Source of the DNA: Anastrepha obliqua
Lineage: Eukaryota; Arthropoda; Insecta; Diptera; Tephritidae
Assembly: GCF_027943255.1 (NCBI RefSeq)
Contig: NC_072895.1
Coordinates: 84,074,001-84,138,000 of the forward strand
Direction of reading: 5' to 3'
Length of the DNA stretch: 64,000 bases
The translations under genes were made by a program, and so were the position numbers. Below the pieces are notes generated by a model. It saw only the letters and a program-made list of their open reading frames with translations. It did not search any database and had not been told where the DNA came from. Positions 31,270 through 42,476 of the stretch are shown here, in pieces (position 1 is the stretch's first letter; the number at the start of each line of letters is the position of its first letter).

Positions 31270-33100
31270 TGTTTTTTATATATAAAAAGCAAAAATAAAA
31301 AGAAGCTGCAACATTACCATTTTGCTAAAAAGTTAGTCAATTTTTGTTTTTTTTTTTCTATAAAAGAGGTTTTTTCTATCTTCATTTCATATGCTTCGTA
31401 AGAAATTACAAATCCCGAAAATTTCCGGGATTGCTGGCAAGTAAGACCGGAATCCCGGAATTGACTTCACAAATATATACACACATATCTGCATGCTCAA
31501 ACGCCATTGCGGCAGTCACACAGAAGTGTCAATATTTTATTATTGAAAATAGGTTTTGCCATAAAGTTTTCCGTGGCTTGCAGCGGTTTCGCCATGCTGC
31601 CATTGCCTCTGTAGTTTACATTTCATACTTGGCGTTGTTGCGTTGTTGCTTGCTGATGTGGCTGCTGCACGGCTGCAGGTATGGGAAGCACAAGCGGAAA
31701 GTGAAGCCGGAAGTTGTTGCTGTACTATTGTGTTGCCTCTCCTGCTCGCCTGTGATTCTGCCACCTTCCGCTTCTCGTCGACTGCTAGTTTTGGATATTC
31801 GATATTCTTCTTCTTCTTTTTCTGCTTGATGTTGCTATTTTTATATGCGCGGTTATAATACTTAAGTATTGTTGCTGCTGTTTTTTGCTTTTTGTGCACA
31901 ACTGGGAGTCATTTGTAGCCGGTAATTTACAAAGTTTATCTTGGGATTTCAATTTTAAAAAGTTCACGGTTATTGTTTTAAAAAATGCGGAAAAAATATT
32001 ATCAAAATATTTATCGCCACTCAACAACTATAGCAACCACTGGCCGGACCGCACGTAAAGTATGGACGGAAGTGTTTTTTGTTTGCAACAAAATCAATAA
32101 TAACATATAATATTTTGCCCCAAACCTTGCGGCCCACATCACTACCAATAGCAAACTTTTCTACGAAATACATAATTTTGCTTGCTTTTCGGACATTCGA
32201 TTCGGTTGCAAATTTCCAGTCATCTGCATTTTTGTTGTTGCGTGCTTTGTTGTAGCACGCTATAGGTACTGTCATTAAACAAAGTCACTTTATGGCATTG
32301 CGCCATTCTTTATCGATGGTTAACTTTACATCGTAACGAGGTCATGAGCACAATTCTTTGGCTTTGTCCACCAAAAATAAAAATAACAAAACTAAGCAAT
32401 TGTTGAAAAACTTTTCCTCAATTTCAGCATCTAAAGTAAATGAATTGGATAGCATTCAACATTGGCAGCATCTCTAGTCGATACTCGAAAAGTGTTGACA
32501 GGCTGCAAAATTTACTGTGTTCAACTTTTCCGCACACGCACACACACACAGTTAAAGGCTCACGTAATTTATTGATGCATACATAATAAAATGTCGTCTT
32601 TAGGAATTTGAAGGTGTTTGGTTTGAAACTTTCGAGTAGAGTAAATTAAAACTTAAAGAACAAAAGTTTATTGAACGAAGATCCCAATATATTAAGTTCG
32701 GTATATAGTCCATAAAATATATTTACGTTAAATGGAGGGGGGTCTTATTTACTTAACAGTGTGCATCACAGAGGTTCTCCCTCATAATCTGGCGCAACAT
32801 AATTTGATGGCGTAATAACCATAGCGCCAAATTTGCAACACGGAGAAGATATGGGGTTTATTTTTTCGAGATGACACAGGTACAAATCGAGCCTCACTTA
32901 GTGCTATACCGACTGAGCAGTACCCACAAAATGAACTGTAGTGGGATTAACGAACACATTTTAACTCTTTTCGCATTGCTGTCTTTCTTTAACCACAACT
33001 TTAACGATTTTGCTATTCGGTAACCCACTTCGCAACGAAAATCGATAAGACAAAATCAGCTGTTTTGGTTAACAAGTCGATTATCTCAAACTATACGACA
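31270..33100. other. No gene recognised
   Basis: The longest frame (31344-31829, 161 codons, plus) begins in a low-complexity Phe run and shows no known domain. A (CA)n microsatellite lies at about 32530-32549. The region around 33010-33075 (GCAACGAAAATCGATAAGAC, AAATCAGCTG, GGTTAAC) is vaguely like the fold-back MITE arm at 35945 but not convincing. Confidence 0.4.
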
Positions 33101-33144
33101 AACATTTTGCTGTGTTTAAATTAAAGGATAAAAAAGTGCTGCTG

Positions 33145-34480
33145 CCAATATGTTCCCAGATTTTTTCAAATCCAATTTTGTGTGTGTTGATGATGTTCCT
33201 CATTTTGACTTTTCAGCTGATATTAATTCTGCACTTGATTTTGACTCAAGGTCCATTTCAGTTAATGATACATATATCTTTTGCTATATTTAAAATAAAA
33301 TATTCCTGTAAGGCAGAAGTTGACGGTGATTTGTTAAAATGCTGCCAAGCGCTAGTTGTACGTCTAGAAATACCATTCAACATATCACTTCGTAGTGGTG
33401 AGTTTATCGTTGCATGGAAAGTTGCTACGGTAACTCCTATTTAAAAATGTGAAAACGTGACGTTTGCAATTACAGGCCTGTATCGAAACTCTCTAATATT
33501 TCTAAGTTATTCGAATGCATAGTTAAGGATAAGATTTACTTCTCCGATAAAAGTTTAATTTGCTCTGACCAACATGGTTTTGTCACGGGGCGTTCCACAA
33601 TTTCGAGCCTTGCAGTTTTTAGTGAATACTGTATCACAGCGTTTTCTTCTGGATATCAAGTCGACCACATCTACACAGATTTCTCCAAAGCCTTAGATGA
33701 AGTATTTAATAAGTTACTGATTCATTAACTAGCCCGCCTAGGCTATGTTTTTGCAATGGCTTAAGTCGTATTTAAGTAATAGGTGGTGTGTTGAACCCTT
33801 CCGCGCAATATCGGGCGACCCTCAGGGCAGTATTCTAGTTCCGCTCCTTTTCACATGTTTCGTTAATGGCATTACTTCCTGCTTTCCATATGCTCAGTTG
33901 ACTTGAAAATTCACTCGTTAATAAATTCCGCAGATTATATCGCACCCCAAATACAAAACGGTCACAACTCAAAATTTTCCTCACTCGAGCTTGACTTGTT
34001 TACAGTACCACAGAAAACAAACTATGTGACATATCACGCTGAAATTTGCCATGTAAGCTTATAACAGTCCTACTAAAAAACAAAAAATTTATTTTTGCCA
34101 TATGTCATCCGCGGACCGTTTTATTGATAACGTCTCGTTCATATTTGAGCAGGAGTACATTTTGAGTTGTGACCCTTTTGTATTTGGGGTGCGATATGTC
34201 GAATTTTCAAGCAGAGATTGACAGTCTTTATTCGTGGTGCTCTAGATCTCATCTTTACTTAAATATTGAAAAATATTATATGTTCAAGCCACTTACTCAA
34301 AACCGCGTTTCATTTGTGAAAGCTCCTATATATTCCATGTCCTGGAGACTGTTGATCAAATAAAAGACGTGGGTGTTATTTTCAACAATCACATTCAATT
34401 TATCATTTCAAAATCGTATGCGCGTAAACGGTCGGTGAATGGGGAATACCCATGATTCAATCGTTCGTTATCCGTAGCAG
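33145..34480 (+). pseudogene. Jockey-like LINE reverse transcriptase relic
   Basis: Broken frames give, in order, FFKSNFVCVDDVPHFDFSAD, SLRSGEFIVAWKVATVTPI, RPVSKLSNISKLFECIVKDK, CSDQHGFVTGRSTISSLAVF, the catalytic-block-like VDHIYTDFSKALDEV, FLQWLKSYLSNRWC-like text, AISGDPQGSILVPLLFTCFV, then INSADY (in place of the ADD motif) and, after a nested MITE, SNFQAEIDSLYSWCSRSHLY and LNIEKYYMF. This is the RT domain order of the Jockey clade. Frameshifts and stops abound. No endonuclease is visible upstream. Confidence 0.78.
33940..34194. mobile_element. 255-bp TA-flanked MITE inside the Jockey-like relic
   Basis: Left end TCGCACCCCAAATACAAAAC and right end (complement TCGCACCCCAAATACAAAAG) are inverted repeats extending about 40 bp to CACAACTCAAAAT. 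TA lies outside both ends (33938-33939, 34195-34196). Skipping the insert rejoins the Jockey frame from NSADY to SNFQAEIDSL, so the boundary is exact. The TA footprint suggests mobilisation by a Tc1/mariner-type transposase. No coding capacity. Confidence 0.85.
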
Positions 34481-34949
34481 ACATCGTGTAACAGAAACAA
34501 TCTTTTCAACCAAATGGAAACGAAAATTTTGATTGAGTTGCTCGGCTGTGACGCGGCTTCTTCTAGGAGCTGTCGATGATATCCTAGAGCAATATATGCC
34601 CAAAAACTATTAAGTAAACATTAATCTTCTAAACTATAAAGGTGAATGTCTGTACGTTGTCCGCGCATCACTACGAAACGACAACACCAAATGACGTAAA
34701 AATTTTTATACATTCATAGTTTCACCCAATGAAGGTTCTGGCATGTTTTTATGATGGAATTCCCTTCCCACAGCCCCCAGGCCGCGCCACCACTCTCATT
34801 CATCACTACTAATCGAATATTTGCTTAAATTTAATTTAAAAATCTTAGTTTTTCTTATTTCCCACTATTTATAGCTCACTCTAAACTTCATAATCCGCAA
34901 AAGCTGTTCAACTATGACCCAAATGCAAAGTTCAAAAACGGTTTGAAAT

Positions 34950-35168
34950 AGAAAACTAATAAAAATAATTTTGCTTGATATTTTTCTGATTGGTTGTTTT
35001 GATTTTATTCAACGAAGCATAGCAACGGATGCCGGGTATTGTAATATTATGGTTATTAATAAAAAATTATTTTCTATGAAATTATTGTTTGTAATTCTTT
35101 TATATATATACATATCCTAAATCCCTCAAAACTACTCCTACGCGAGCGGGACCGCGGGTGAAAGCTAG
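34950..35168 (+). mobile_element. Helitron 3' end fragment (non-autonomous)
   Basis: The end reads CGCGAGCGGGACCGCG (35141-35156, a CGCG/CGCG-stemmed hairpin), then GGTGAAAGCTAG, followed by T at 35169. A GC hairpin about 10 bases before CTAG at an AT target is the Helitron 3' signature. The upstream CATAGCAACGGATGCCGGGT block resembles subterminal sequence I recall from insect Helitrons. The 5' TC end was not located, so the start is approximate. It differs in sequence from the 3' end at 21797. Confidence 0.65.
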
Positions 35169-35169
35169 T

Positions 35170-35940
35170 TTCAAATAAACAGTCATTTTATTATACTTTG
35201 TGCAAATGTAATTGAAAAAGATTCAAAATTGAATTTAACAGCTTGGCTAGTATGTCTTTTTCTTATTCTTCTTTGAGTTATACGCTAATTTTGATGTTTA
35301 ATTTGACAGAGATATCATTCTCTATCAGTTTGAATAAATAGAAGAAGACAACTATTTAGTGTTAGTTAACATAAGTTTGTGAATAGCACAATTATTAGTG
35401 CAAACGACAAGAATAATAACTGCCGAATCTTCAAATAAAAAGCACCTATAAACGAAAAGTTAGGTTAGGTCAGAGTAAACAATGAAGAAAATTTAAAAGA
35501 GAGTGGAAAGAAAATAGTTGTTTGTAGACCAAAAAACAAAAAAATAAACTTAATTCTAAAATGAAATCTACTCCGCAAATTTTTCCCCTGATTTTCATTA
35601 AAATTATTTAAAGTAAAGAAGTCAATATATTTTTTCCAAAATTGGCTTACAGTTTATTTATACATTAAAATTATATAAAATTGTTTTTTATTTATTTTAA
35701 TAATTCAAAATGGCATTGTAGTATCGGCGTCAGTGACCTGACAATTTAGAACCAACCTTGGCTCAACGATATGCAAAAGTTGTTTTGCGACATATCGTCG
35801 CTCTCCGAATATGCCCGGCAGTTGGTTTCAGTAACAAACCCATCCGATATAGAGTGCAGTCGATTTTGATAGGTGAGTAAACAACCTTAAGTCAGCACTA
35901 CCTATGGTGAAAATAATTGAGAAGGTGTGGCCAATAACAG
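35170..35940. other. AT-rich stretch, no gene
   Basis: No coding signal. TTAGGTTAGG occurs at about 35460, similar to the CCTAA-like tails of LINE fragments elsewhere in the window. Confidence 0.45.
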
Positions 35941-35944
35941 ACTC

Positions 35945-36402
35945 TTATCCGATTCTCAGCGAATCTGACAGAATCAGCTGATAGACGGAAAAAAATCTAC
36001 ACAATGTTACTTCATTGTCGTCTGAACTACGACTGATTGGACGAGTGTGTGAATACATGTTAAATTATCGTGCAGAATTCGGCTGCCCGTGTCGTAGCAG
36101 CCGAAGTTCCCCTCACAATTTCCTCTTTCGCCGTAGTTATTGGCTAAACCTTGTAAATCTAACATCCTTGGGTACTACCCAACCAGATTATACTCTTCCT
36201 CCCAACGATGATAGATTACCATGTTTATTCAAATGGCAATGGTGAAAAGCAAAATTGTGAGGCGAACTTCGGCTACCACGACACAGGATCCTCTAATTTA
36301 ACCAACACATTATCAGTTTTTTCGTAAACAAAACCGCCACATCTCTGGTTACGTCAGCCCATCAGCTGATTCCCTCAAATTTGCTGAGAGCCGGTTAACG
36401 TT
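35945..36402. mobile_element. Fold-back MITE
   Basis: The outer inverted arms are TTCTCAGCGAATCTGACAGA and ATCAGCTGAT on the left against the complement of the right side, GCTCTCAGCAAATTTGAGGG and AATCAGCTGAT. An inner pair, CCGAAGTTCCCCTCACAATT (36101-36120) and its inverted partner near 36250-36275, is nearly identical, with GTGTCGTAGCAGCCGAAG versus GTGTCGTGGTAGCCGAAG. The whole can fold into a long interrupted hairpin. No coding capacity, so the ORF at 36015-36245 is a by-product. Target-site duplication not determined. Confidence 0.7.
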
Positions 36403-38430
36403 CTGATCTTGGGCAGATCTTGGGCCTCTAAAATGTTTTCACATGCTTCCTACTAAAACAGTATCCAAAAAGCTTTAGATGTTTAAGACATCCCAGTGCT
36501 AATTGTGCCCACTCATTTCTAGATATGCACCACGAACTAAGACCATGCTATGGGTCCGATCGCTCATTTCATGCAATACGGCCCTTTGTTAGTTTGGATG
36601 TGGAAATCGGTTTAGTTAGCGACTTAATAGCCACTTGGCTATCTATTTGTAGGTACTTGTACAGGCATAATGTGAATTACCAACCCCAACCCATACACAT
36701 TAATGCTATTTTAATGCAATTAATTTTTTCTGGCACCTGACCAACTGAGCCAAAGACTGACTGACTCACTGCCTTACTGCGACTGTTCATTTTGTCGCTT
36801 ATTGTATTATCCCTTTCAATACTTCAGCAACAATGCGGACAATCTTCAAAGGAGCTCTTTCGTGTCGCAGCCATTGTAGCTGTTGGTGAAAACTATGCGA
36901 GTATGTGCAACAACTTCCTGCATTTCATCTTCACTGCAATTAAAATAGTGTTGCTGGCAACATTTTCGCTTTGCATTCCCCGTGAGCCAACCCGGCACAA
37001 TGGTATTCCCTGTATGGAAGTTGGCAGAATGCTTGGGCGCCGAAAGGAGTTAAGTGTGAACGAGCTGAAGTGGAAAAACAGGTCCCGGCACATTCAAGCA
37101 TTTGCTGCATTTCCGCACCCACTTTGTAGATGCCTAAGACAATGTGATACTCCGGTGCTTTCCTGTGACGCATTCCAGGTTCCCTTCGCTGCAAACACCT
37201 GCACTTATATTTAACAATTACACAAACAAATAGTTAACGACAAAATAAATGTATGTAGGTATAGGTAAGTCAATGCGAAGGACTGAAAATGAAACAAAAA
37301 ACTGTGAATGGTAAGAATGACGCACACAGGTAACGCCAACGACTACTTCGAGAAAGAAAAAGGGGAATACCGGATTTTTAAAATGAAGTGCAAAAGTAGG
37401 TATTGTAGGTATGGTGTGAAACTTCAAGAGATGCGACCTGAATATTATGAAATTAAGAAATATTACAATTGCATTACTTAATGAAGAAGAGTGGAAGTTA
37501 ATGGCAAAATAAATGTTTGGATGTCGCTTTCATAGACCATTCCTTATCTTTTGCCAATTAACAATAGCAATTATAAATTTTTAAAATTATAATCAGAATG
37601 AAAATAGCGCTAACAATTTTAAATGCAAAAACAATTACAACTAAAATTACAATTAAAATGAAAAAGTTTTAAAAATGACAGTTAAATGAGGAGGCCTGAT
37701 TTTCAGCCAATTTTTATAAAAGTTATTTTAATATATTTCATTACACCCATTCATCATTCCAAACAGTTTTCTGTGAAGCAGGGTATTCCTGAATCCCCTG
37801 CTTTTTTTGCTGCATATCTGTAGGCGCATTCCCATTTGTTCGCTTTCGAAACAATGCACAGCAACAGCAGGACGCTGAAGTGCATTCCTTACCGCCGTCT
37901 TTTCGTTGCGTCCTTTTCACATTGTGTCATTCCCTTGCTTGAATGTTGCTTGTGAAGAATTGGCAAAATATGCATTGGCACTTGGCATGGAGGTACGAGG
38001 TGTTACTATGCTACAGTCTGCGGCAACAGTAAAGCGTATTTTCTTCGTTTAAAAACCAGATGTGCATTAAATTTATTAAACTTCAGTGTGTCCTGTCAGT
38101 AGAACAATCTTTGGTGCTGTATTTCCGTTGTAGGACTGCCATTAAGGTGGCTTGATCCTGAGATCTCAGAATTAATCTCGTCAAATAGTATTCTTAAAAT
38201 CAGTAAAATTTCAATAAGCTTACTGCATTTTTATAAAGACAGACAGCATTTTAGCATACTACGTTGTGATACTAAATAAATTTTATTTTAAATTAAGTAA
38301 TCAATTTTTTTTTGTTTTTGGTAACACAAACAAGTAACTCTCTAAGGTGGCTCTACACGTTTTTTTAATCATATCTAAATCATATTGAATTAAGTTTAGT
38401 TTAAGGGTGATTCGTCAGATGAAAATGCAA
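36403..38430. other. No gene recognised
   Basis: The longest frame (36792-37214, 140 codons, plus) has no domain I know, and antisense frames of similar length coexist. The stretch 37560-37690 is a degenerate AATTAAAA-type low-complexity tract. Confidence 0.4.
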
Positions 38431-38431
38431 A

Positions 38432-38650
38432 GATTAGGTTAGGTTGAAATAGTTGCCCACTTGGACGAAAATTAAAAATTCGTCCTTTGTGATACCATTG
38501 CACCGGCTTTCTGGGAAGGAAGGAGGGCATGTGTATTTGTTGAAGACCACCGAACGATGACTGATTTGCGGTGGTGTTAACCTCTTCAGATTACTGATGA
38601 AATTCATCAGGTTTATAATATCCATACCTGCTATATTAGCAGGCGTGGCA
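38432..38650 (-). pseudogene. LINE 3'-terminal fragment
   Basis: On the minus strand FATPANIAGMDIINLMNFIS is followed by NLKRLT, matching FATPADIAGADIKNLMNFIS followed by SIKRST at about 62530-62600. The 3' end, with GGTATCACAAAGGACGAAT and a final CAACCTAACCTAAT, also matches the end of that element. Only the last 200 bp of the LINE are here. Confidence 0.78.
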
Positions 38651-39060
38651 AAGAGATGAAATTAAAAGCAAAAATTATTTTGAATGTTGGAAATCATTAT
38701 TTTGGACATTAAGCACACCATTGTTTGTCTGTTAGGATATTTCAGTTTTACGTAATACTAAATTTGCATATATGTCCTACACTTTTGTCATGAACTGTAC
38801 ACTTGTATATGCAGAAAATTCACATGTATGTACATCGGAGTGCATAACTTCATTAACGGAGGGGGCTGTGAACATTTTCTTCTCGGCTTTGTAATATACG
38901 TACATATTTACATGGCTCAACTCATCATTGAAAATGCTTTGTATCTGCTTGTTAACTTCACTACTTAATATGATTATAAAATAAGAGAAATAATCGTTGG
39001 ACCTTCCCTTTCTACTAGAAACCGGTCCCAGTTTGCTGGCAACAGCGGTGCAGACAACAT
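38651..39060. other. No gene recognised
   Basis: AT-rich sequence with no identifiable element boundary. Confidence 0.45.
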
Positions 39061-39064
39061 CCCT

Positions 39065-39585
39065 CCGCGCGTGAAAGCTGTTTTAAAAGTGTGTTAGGAT
39101 TTTGCTGTGGCGAAAATGCAGTGATCGTTGGAGCAACGTTAGTCGATCAAATTTTGCGTAAAGCTAAACAGTTTGTACCTCCAGGAAGCACTGTAAACGC
39201 GGCATTTTACAAAAAAGTGCTCCTTCGTCTGAAAAACCGCGTCGCCCGGGTTCGGCCCGACCTCGTCAACAATTGCACCCTTCATCACGACAATGCGCCG
39301 GCGCACACCGCCTTCCTCTGGACGTCTGCATTGGCCAAGATGGGGGTTCCAGTGCTTCCCCACCCTCTCTACAGCCCAGACCTGTCCTCTCCGGACTTCT
39401 TGTTCCCGCGTCTGAAAAGAAAGCTGAAGGGGAGGCGTTTCGACTCCATCGACGAGATCTAAAAAACTGTGACAGCCGAATTGAACGCGATTCCGGCGGA
39501 TGAGTTTAAAAAATGTTTCCTGCAGTGGAAGGGCCGCTACCAGCGGTGTATTGACGCTCAAGGGTCCTATTTTGAAAAATATTAG
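39065..39585 (+). pseudogene. Mariner transposase, C-terminal half
   Basis: The frame carries FVPPGSTVNAAFYKKVLLRL, the second catalytic Asp in LHHDNAPAHTAF, the third in YSPDLSSPDFLF (34 residues between them) and RLKRKLKGRRFDSIDEI. One stop (TAA at 39460) breaks it before TAELNAIPADEFKKCFLQW and CIDAQGSYFEKY, which ends at TAG 39585. This is a DD34D mariner. The N-terminal half with the DNA-binding domain and first Asp is missing. Confidence 0.88.
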
Positions 39586-39719
39586 TTGTATAAGCCAAAA
39601 GGTTTAATAAAACTGCTTAAAAAAATAAGGCTCCATACTTTTGTAGCATCAGTTTTTTAAGATGCGAACCGAATTTTGTTTGTGTTTATGGTAAATGATT
39701 AAATTCTGAATATTATAGT

Positions 39720-40025
39720 AACATTTTAGACCAGCTGAAGCAAAAAACTCGTGAATAAAGGCCCGGACAACAGACTTTCATCTGTTTCCAGACCGAAAAC
39801 AATTCATGCGTGAAAAGTGTTTTTCATCAAATGATGAACTCATAACAGATATGGGAGCGTATTATGCAGCCCTTCCAGATTTTCACTTCAGGGATGGAAC
39901 TCATAAATTGGAATATCGTTGAACAAATGTATTGATGTTCAGGGAGACTATACTGAATAATAAAGTGTATTTCAAACCATAAGACTATGTTTTTCTTATC
40001 GAGCCGCAAAACTTATTGAACGTCC
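39720..40025 (+). pseudogene. Mariner 3'-end remnant
   Basis: Degraded blocks LDQLKQKTRE, AALPDFHFRDGTHKLE and, one frame over, KCIDVQGDYTE with two stops give the C-terminus of a mariner transposase. The 3' end CCGCAAAACTTATTGAACGT followed by CC and TA (40026-40027) looks like its inverted terminal repeat. Part of the catalytic region, including the aspartates, is deleted. Confidence 0.6.
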
Positions 40026-40029
40026 TAGC

Positions 40030-40514
40030 ATGTAGCCTCAGTCAAATCAAAAGTTTGCTTCATTTTTACACTAGTTTGTTCCAGTAAACAATCCTAACAT
40101 ACAATTAAAATCAGAAATAAAGGTAATAAATAAAAAATGAGAAAATTACTCTAAACGTCTGCCACTTTGCACAAAGAAAAATATGGCGAAGTAATTTCCA
40201 CATTTCTACCTACAGCAAGTCAGGCGCCTTAGCTGTTACTTCATCATCAAACTTCAACCCCATAAGAGCAAAAATTTGAGATATTCTCACCAACTCTTCT
40301 CGGAAAATAGAAATATTGTCGATCCTTCCCCTCATGTTGGCATCAAAGGGTAACCCACTTGCTGATTTTTCTGCAAAGAATGTAAAAAAATATATTTGTT
40401 CCGTTTGTTTGTATATCCTTTCAAGATTCAGATGTATGTTGGTTCCATTTGTTACGTATTCGTTTTTATATAACTTCAGCTTGTATGACCAATATTAATA
40501 TACTGGCAATTTTA
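40030..40514. other. No gene recognised
   Basis: AT-rich spacer. It ends with the TA (40513-40514) duplicated around the next element. Confidence 0.45.
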
Positions 40515-41052
40515 CGAGGGTTGTTTAAATAATCCGTGCAAATTCAGAGAGATGGCACTATTGGCGTATATTGAGGTTATGTTTAGTAAGTAGCACCTCT
40601 TGGAAAGCATACACCAAGTTTCAGTCAGATCAGTTTATTTCTTTCTGTTTGGCATTCATTTGAATCCAGAAAGTCGAGGGATTTTCCTTCACCTTCACCT
40701 ACGACAACGCACCAGCTCACGCCTCAGCAGTTGTGGGCGCAAAATTAATAGAAATAGGGTTCCAACCCGTTCAAACTTGACTCACTCGGATCACTTGGAC
40801 TACTATTTGTTCCCCATTTGGAAGAAATGGCTAGCGGGAAAGGGTTTGTATTGAAATGAAAAACACTGATTACAAAAACAAACAGCCATTTTTCAGACTT
40901 GGACAAATCCCATTATTCGGAAGGGATCAACAAACTAGAACAACGTCGGACGAAGTGTATAAGCCTAAGAGAAGACTATGTCGGAAAATAAAAAAGTTTG
41001 TCCCAAACAAATAAGTAGTTTTATTTTGCACGGACTTTTCAAACGACCCTCC
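40515..41052 (+). mobile_element. Deleted mariner with both ends
   Basis: Left end CGAGGGTTGTTTAAATAATC followed by CGTGCAAA and complement of the right end GGAGGGTCGTTTGAAAAGTC followed by CGTGCAAA are clear inverted repeats, each next to TA (40513-40514, 41053-41054). Inside are transposase scraps: YDNAPAHASAVVGAKLIEIG (second Asp), DHLDYYLFPIWKKWLAGKG (third Asp region) and C-terminal QRRTKCISLREDYVGK. The length of 538 bp, against about 1.3 kb for intact mariners, shows loss of the 5' half. Confidence 0.85.
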
Positions 41053-41065
41053 TACTAGTCATATG

Positions 41066-41288
41066 CCGGCCGCCGTAGACCAATGGGTTAGTGCGCGACT
41101 ACCATTCGGATTTCAGAGAAAGAACGTAGGTGCGAGTCTCGGTCAAACACCAAAATGAAGAAAAAAGGTTTATCTATATTAATAGCCGTCGTCCCTCGGT
41201 AAACCTTCGAATGTATTTCTAACATAAAAAAGCGCATAAAAACTACCTGTCGTTCGGAGTCGACTTAAAACTGTAGGTACCTCCATTT
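41066..41288 (+). repeat. tRNA-derived SINE, head and body
   Basis: The 5' part resembles a tRNA gene: an A-box-like TAGACCAATGGGTTAGTGCG (41076-41095) and a B-box-like GGTGCGAGTCT (41129-41139), as in RNA polymerase III promoters. It is followed by a body (TCGTCCCTCGGTAAACCTTC, CGTTCGGAGTCGAC, CTGTAGGTACCTCCATTT) shared with the copy at 41545. The 3' module is lost. It is non-coding and would depend on a LINE for mobility. Starts right after a mariner relic. Confidence 0.7.
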
Positions 41289-41544
41289 ACTTTCGGTTCA
41301 TTAAAAAATTTCTACTTACCAAAAATTTAAAAATTTCCCTAGGCATGGGACTGAAGGCATATAATTACTTCGCGAAAAAAGAAATATCATAAGATATTCA
41401 TAAAACACAACAGATATAAATAAAATGTAAGTAAATGGAATTTATACATTCACCAAACCAAACTATACCAGGCATACTCTCGTCTAAGGATAGGCCATAC
41501 CATCCTCATACATTAGCATTGACGTATTATTACTTGCTCACACA

Positions 41545-41698
41545 AAAACAAAGTTTTTTCTAATAACAGTCGCTCCTCGTCAGGCAATGGCAAACCTCCG
41601 AGTGTATTTGTGCCCAGAAAAAGCTTCAAGACGTTCTCCTTAAATAGGCGGAGGAACTCGGCGAAATATCCAAGAAGGGTGTAAGCACCAATTATGGT
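41545..41698 (+). repeat. SINE copy, body and 3' module
   Basis: GTCGCTCCTCGTCAGGCAAT and GGCAAACCTCCGAGTGTATT match the body of the SINE at 41066-41288. After an internal deletion, AGGCGGAGGAACTCGGCGAA and AAGAAGGGTGTAAGCACCAATT give the 3' module seen on the minus strand at 14613-14693. The tRNA-like head is absent. Confidence 0.62.
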
Positions 41699-41705
41699 AT
41701 AGAAC

Positions 41706-42445
41706 ACATGGGCTGAAAAGTCCCGAGCCTAAAAAAAAATACGTTTTGTTTTTGTTCAAAATTAGCTTTATTCATCAACGTAATTTCCATCAAAAAGAAC
41801 CCTATCATTCCAGTGCCGCTCTAATATTTCAATACCAGTACAAGGTAAAGTCCAAAATAAACAAGACTGAACTAAAATCCAAACGACAGGAGCTTTGTTC
41901 TGATAACTTCGAGTTTATTTATTCAAAATAAATAGTTCCCTCTGGCCTCGATACACTATTTTGCACCGGAATGTCCTTACAAGGCTGTCCAGGATGTCGG
42001 TACAAGGCTTTTGGATGACCTCTACGGACGCAAGACGTGACCGAATGCAATTTTCCGAATAGGTAGAAGTCACAGGGAGCCATATCAGGCGAATACGGTG
42101 AGTTATTGATGGCTAAATGCGATTTCTAGTCAAAAAATCAGCCACAAGAGTGGATCGATGAGATGGTGCTTTATCATGCAATAAGAGCCAGTTTCCTCCT
42201 TCGCGGTATTTAGGGCAAATTCGACAAATACGATGCAACAAACGCTTCAAAACGCCAAGATAGAAAACTGCACGGACGGTTTTGTCCGTTGGGACGAACT
42301 CATTGTGGACAATTCCCTTGGAATCGTAAACACAAATAAGCATCGATTTGATTTTAACTTCTCCAAACGCGATTTTTTGGATGGTGGCACGTTCCCGAAG
42401 GCGAAGTTCTCGTCTTTTCTCGTCTTTTTAATGAGGTCTTTCGAA
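41706..42445 (-). pseudogene. Mariner remnant
   Basis: Left end ATGGGCTGAAAAGTCCCGAG (41709) looks like a mariner terminal repeat. The minus-strand frame at 42343-42113 encodes CVYDSKGIVHNEFVPTDKTV, VFYLGVLKRLLHRI and LLLHDKAPSHRSTLVADFL, where Lys replaces the Asn after the second Asp. Further along, in other frames, SPYSPDMAPCDFYLF supplies the third Asp. Frameshifts occur near 42350 and 42120. No intact ORF. It joins another mariner relic on its right. Confidence 0.75.
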
Positions 42446-42476
42446 TGTTAAATTCTGAGCAATTTTGGTCCTCAGT

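Noticed and set aside
31344..31829. 161-codon ORF starting with a Phe run
   Set aside because: Low-complexity start, antisense 119-codon frame of equal quality, no motif.
33010..33080. A third copy of the fold-back MITE arm
   Set aside because: Only short matches (ATCAGCTG, GGTTAAC) that may be chance.
36792..37214. Possible host gene of 140 codons
   Set aside because: No recognisable domain, similar antisense frames, and no splice or promoter evidence.
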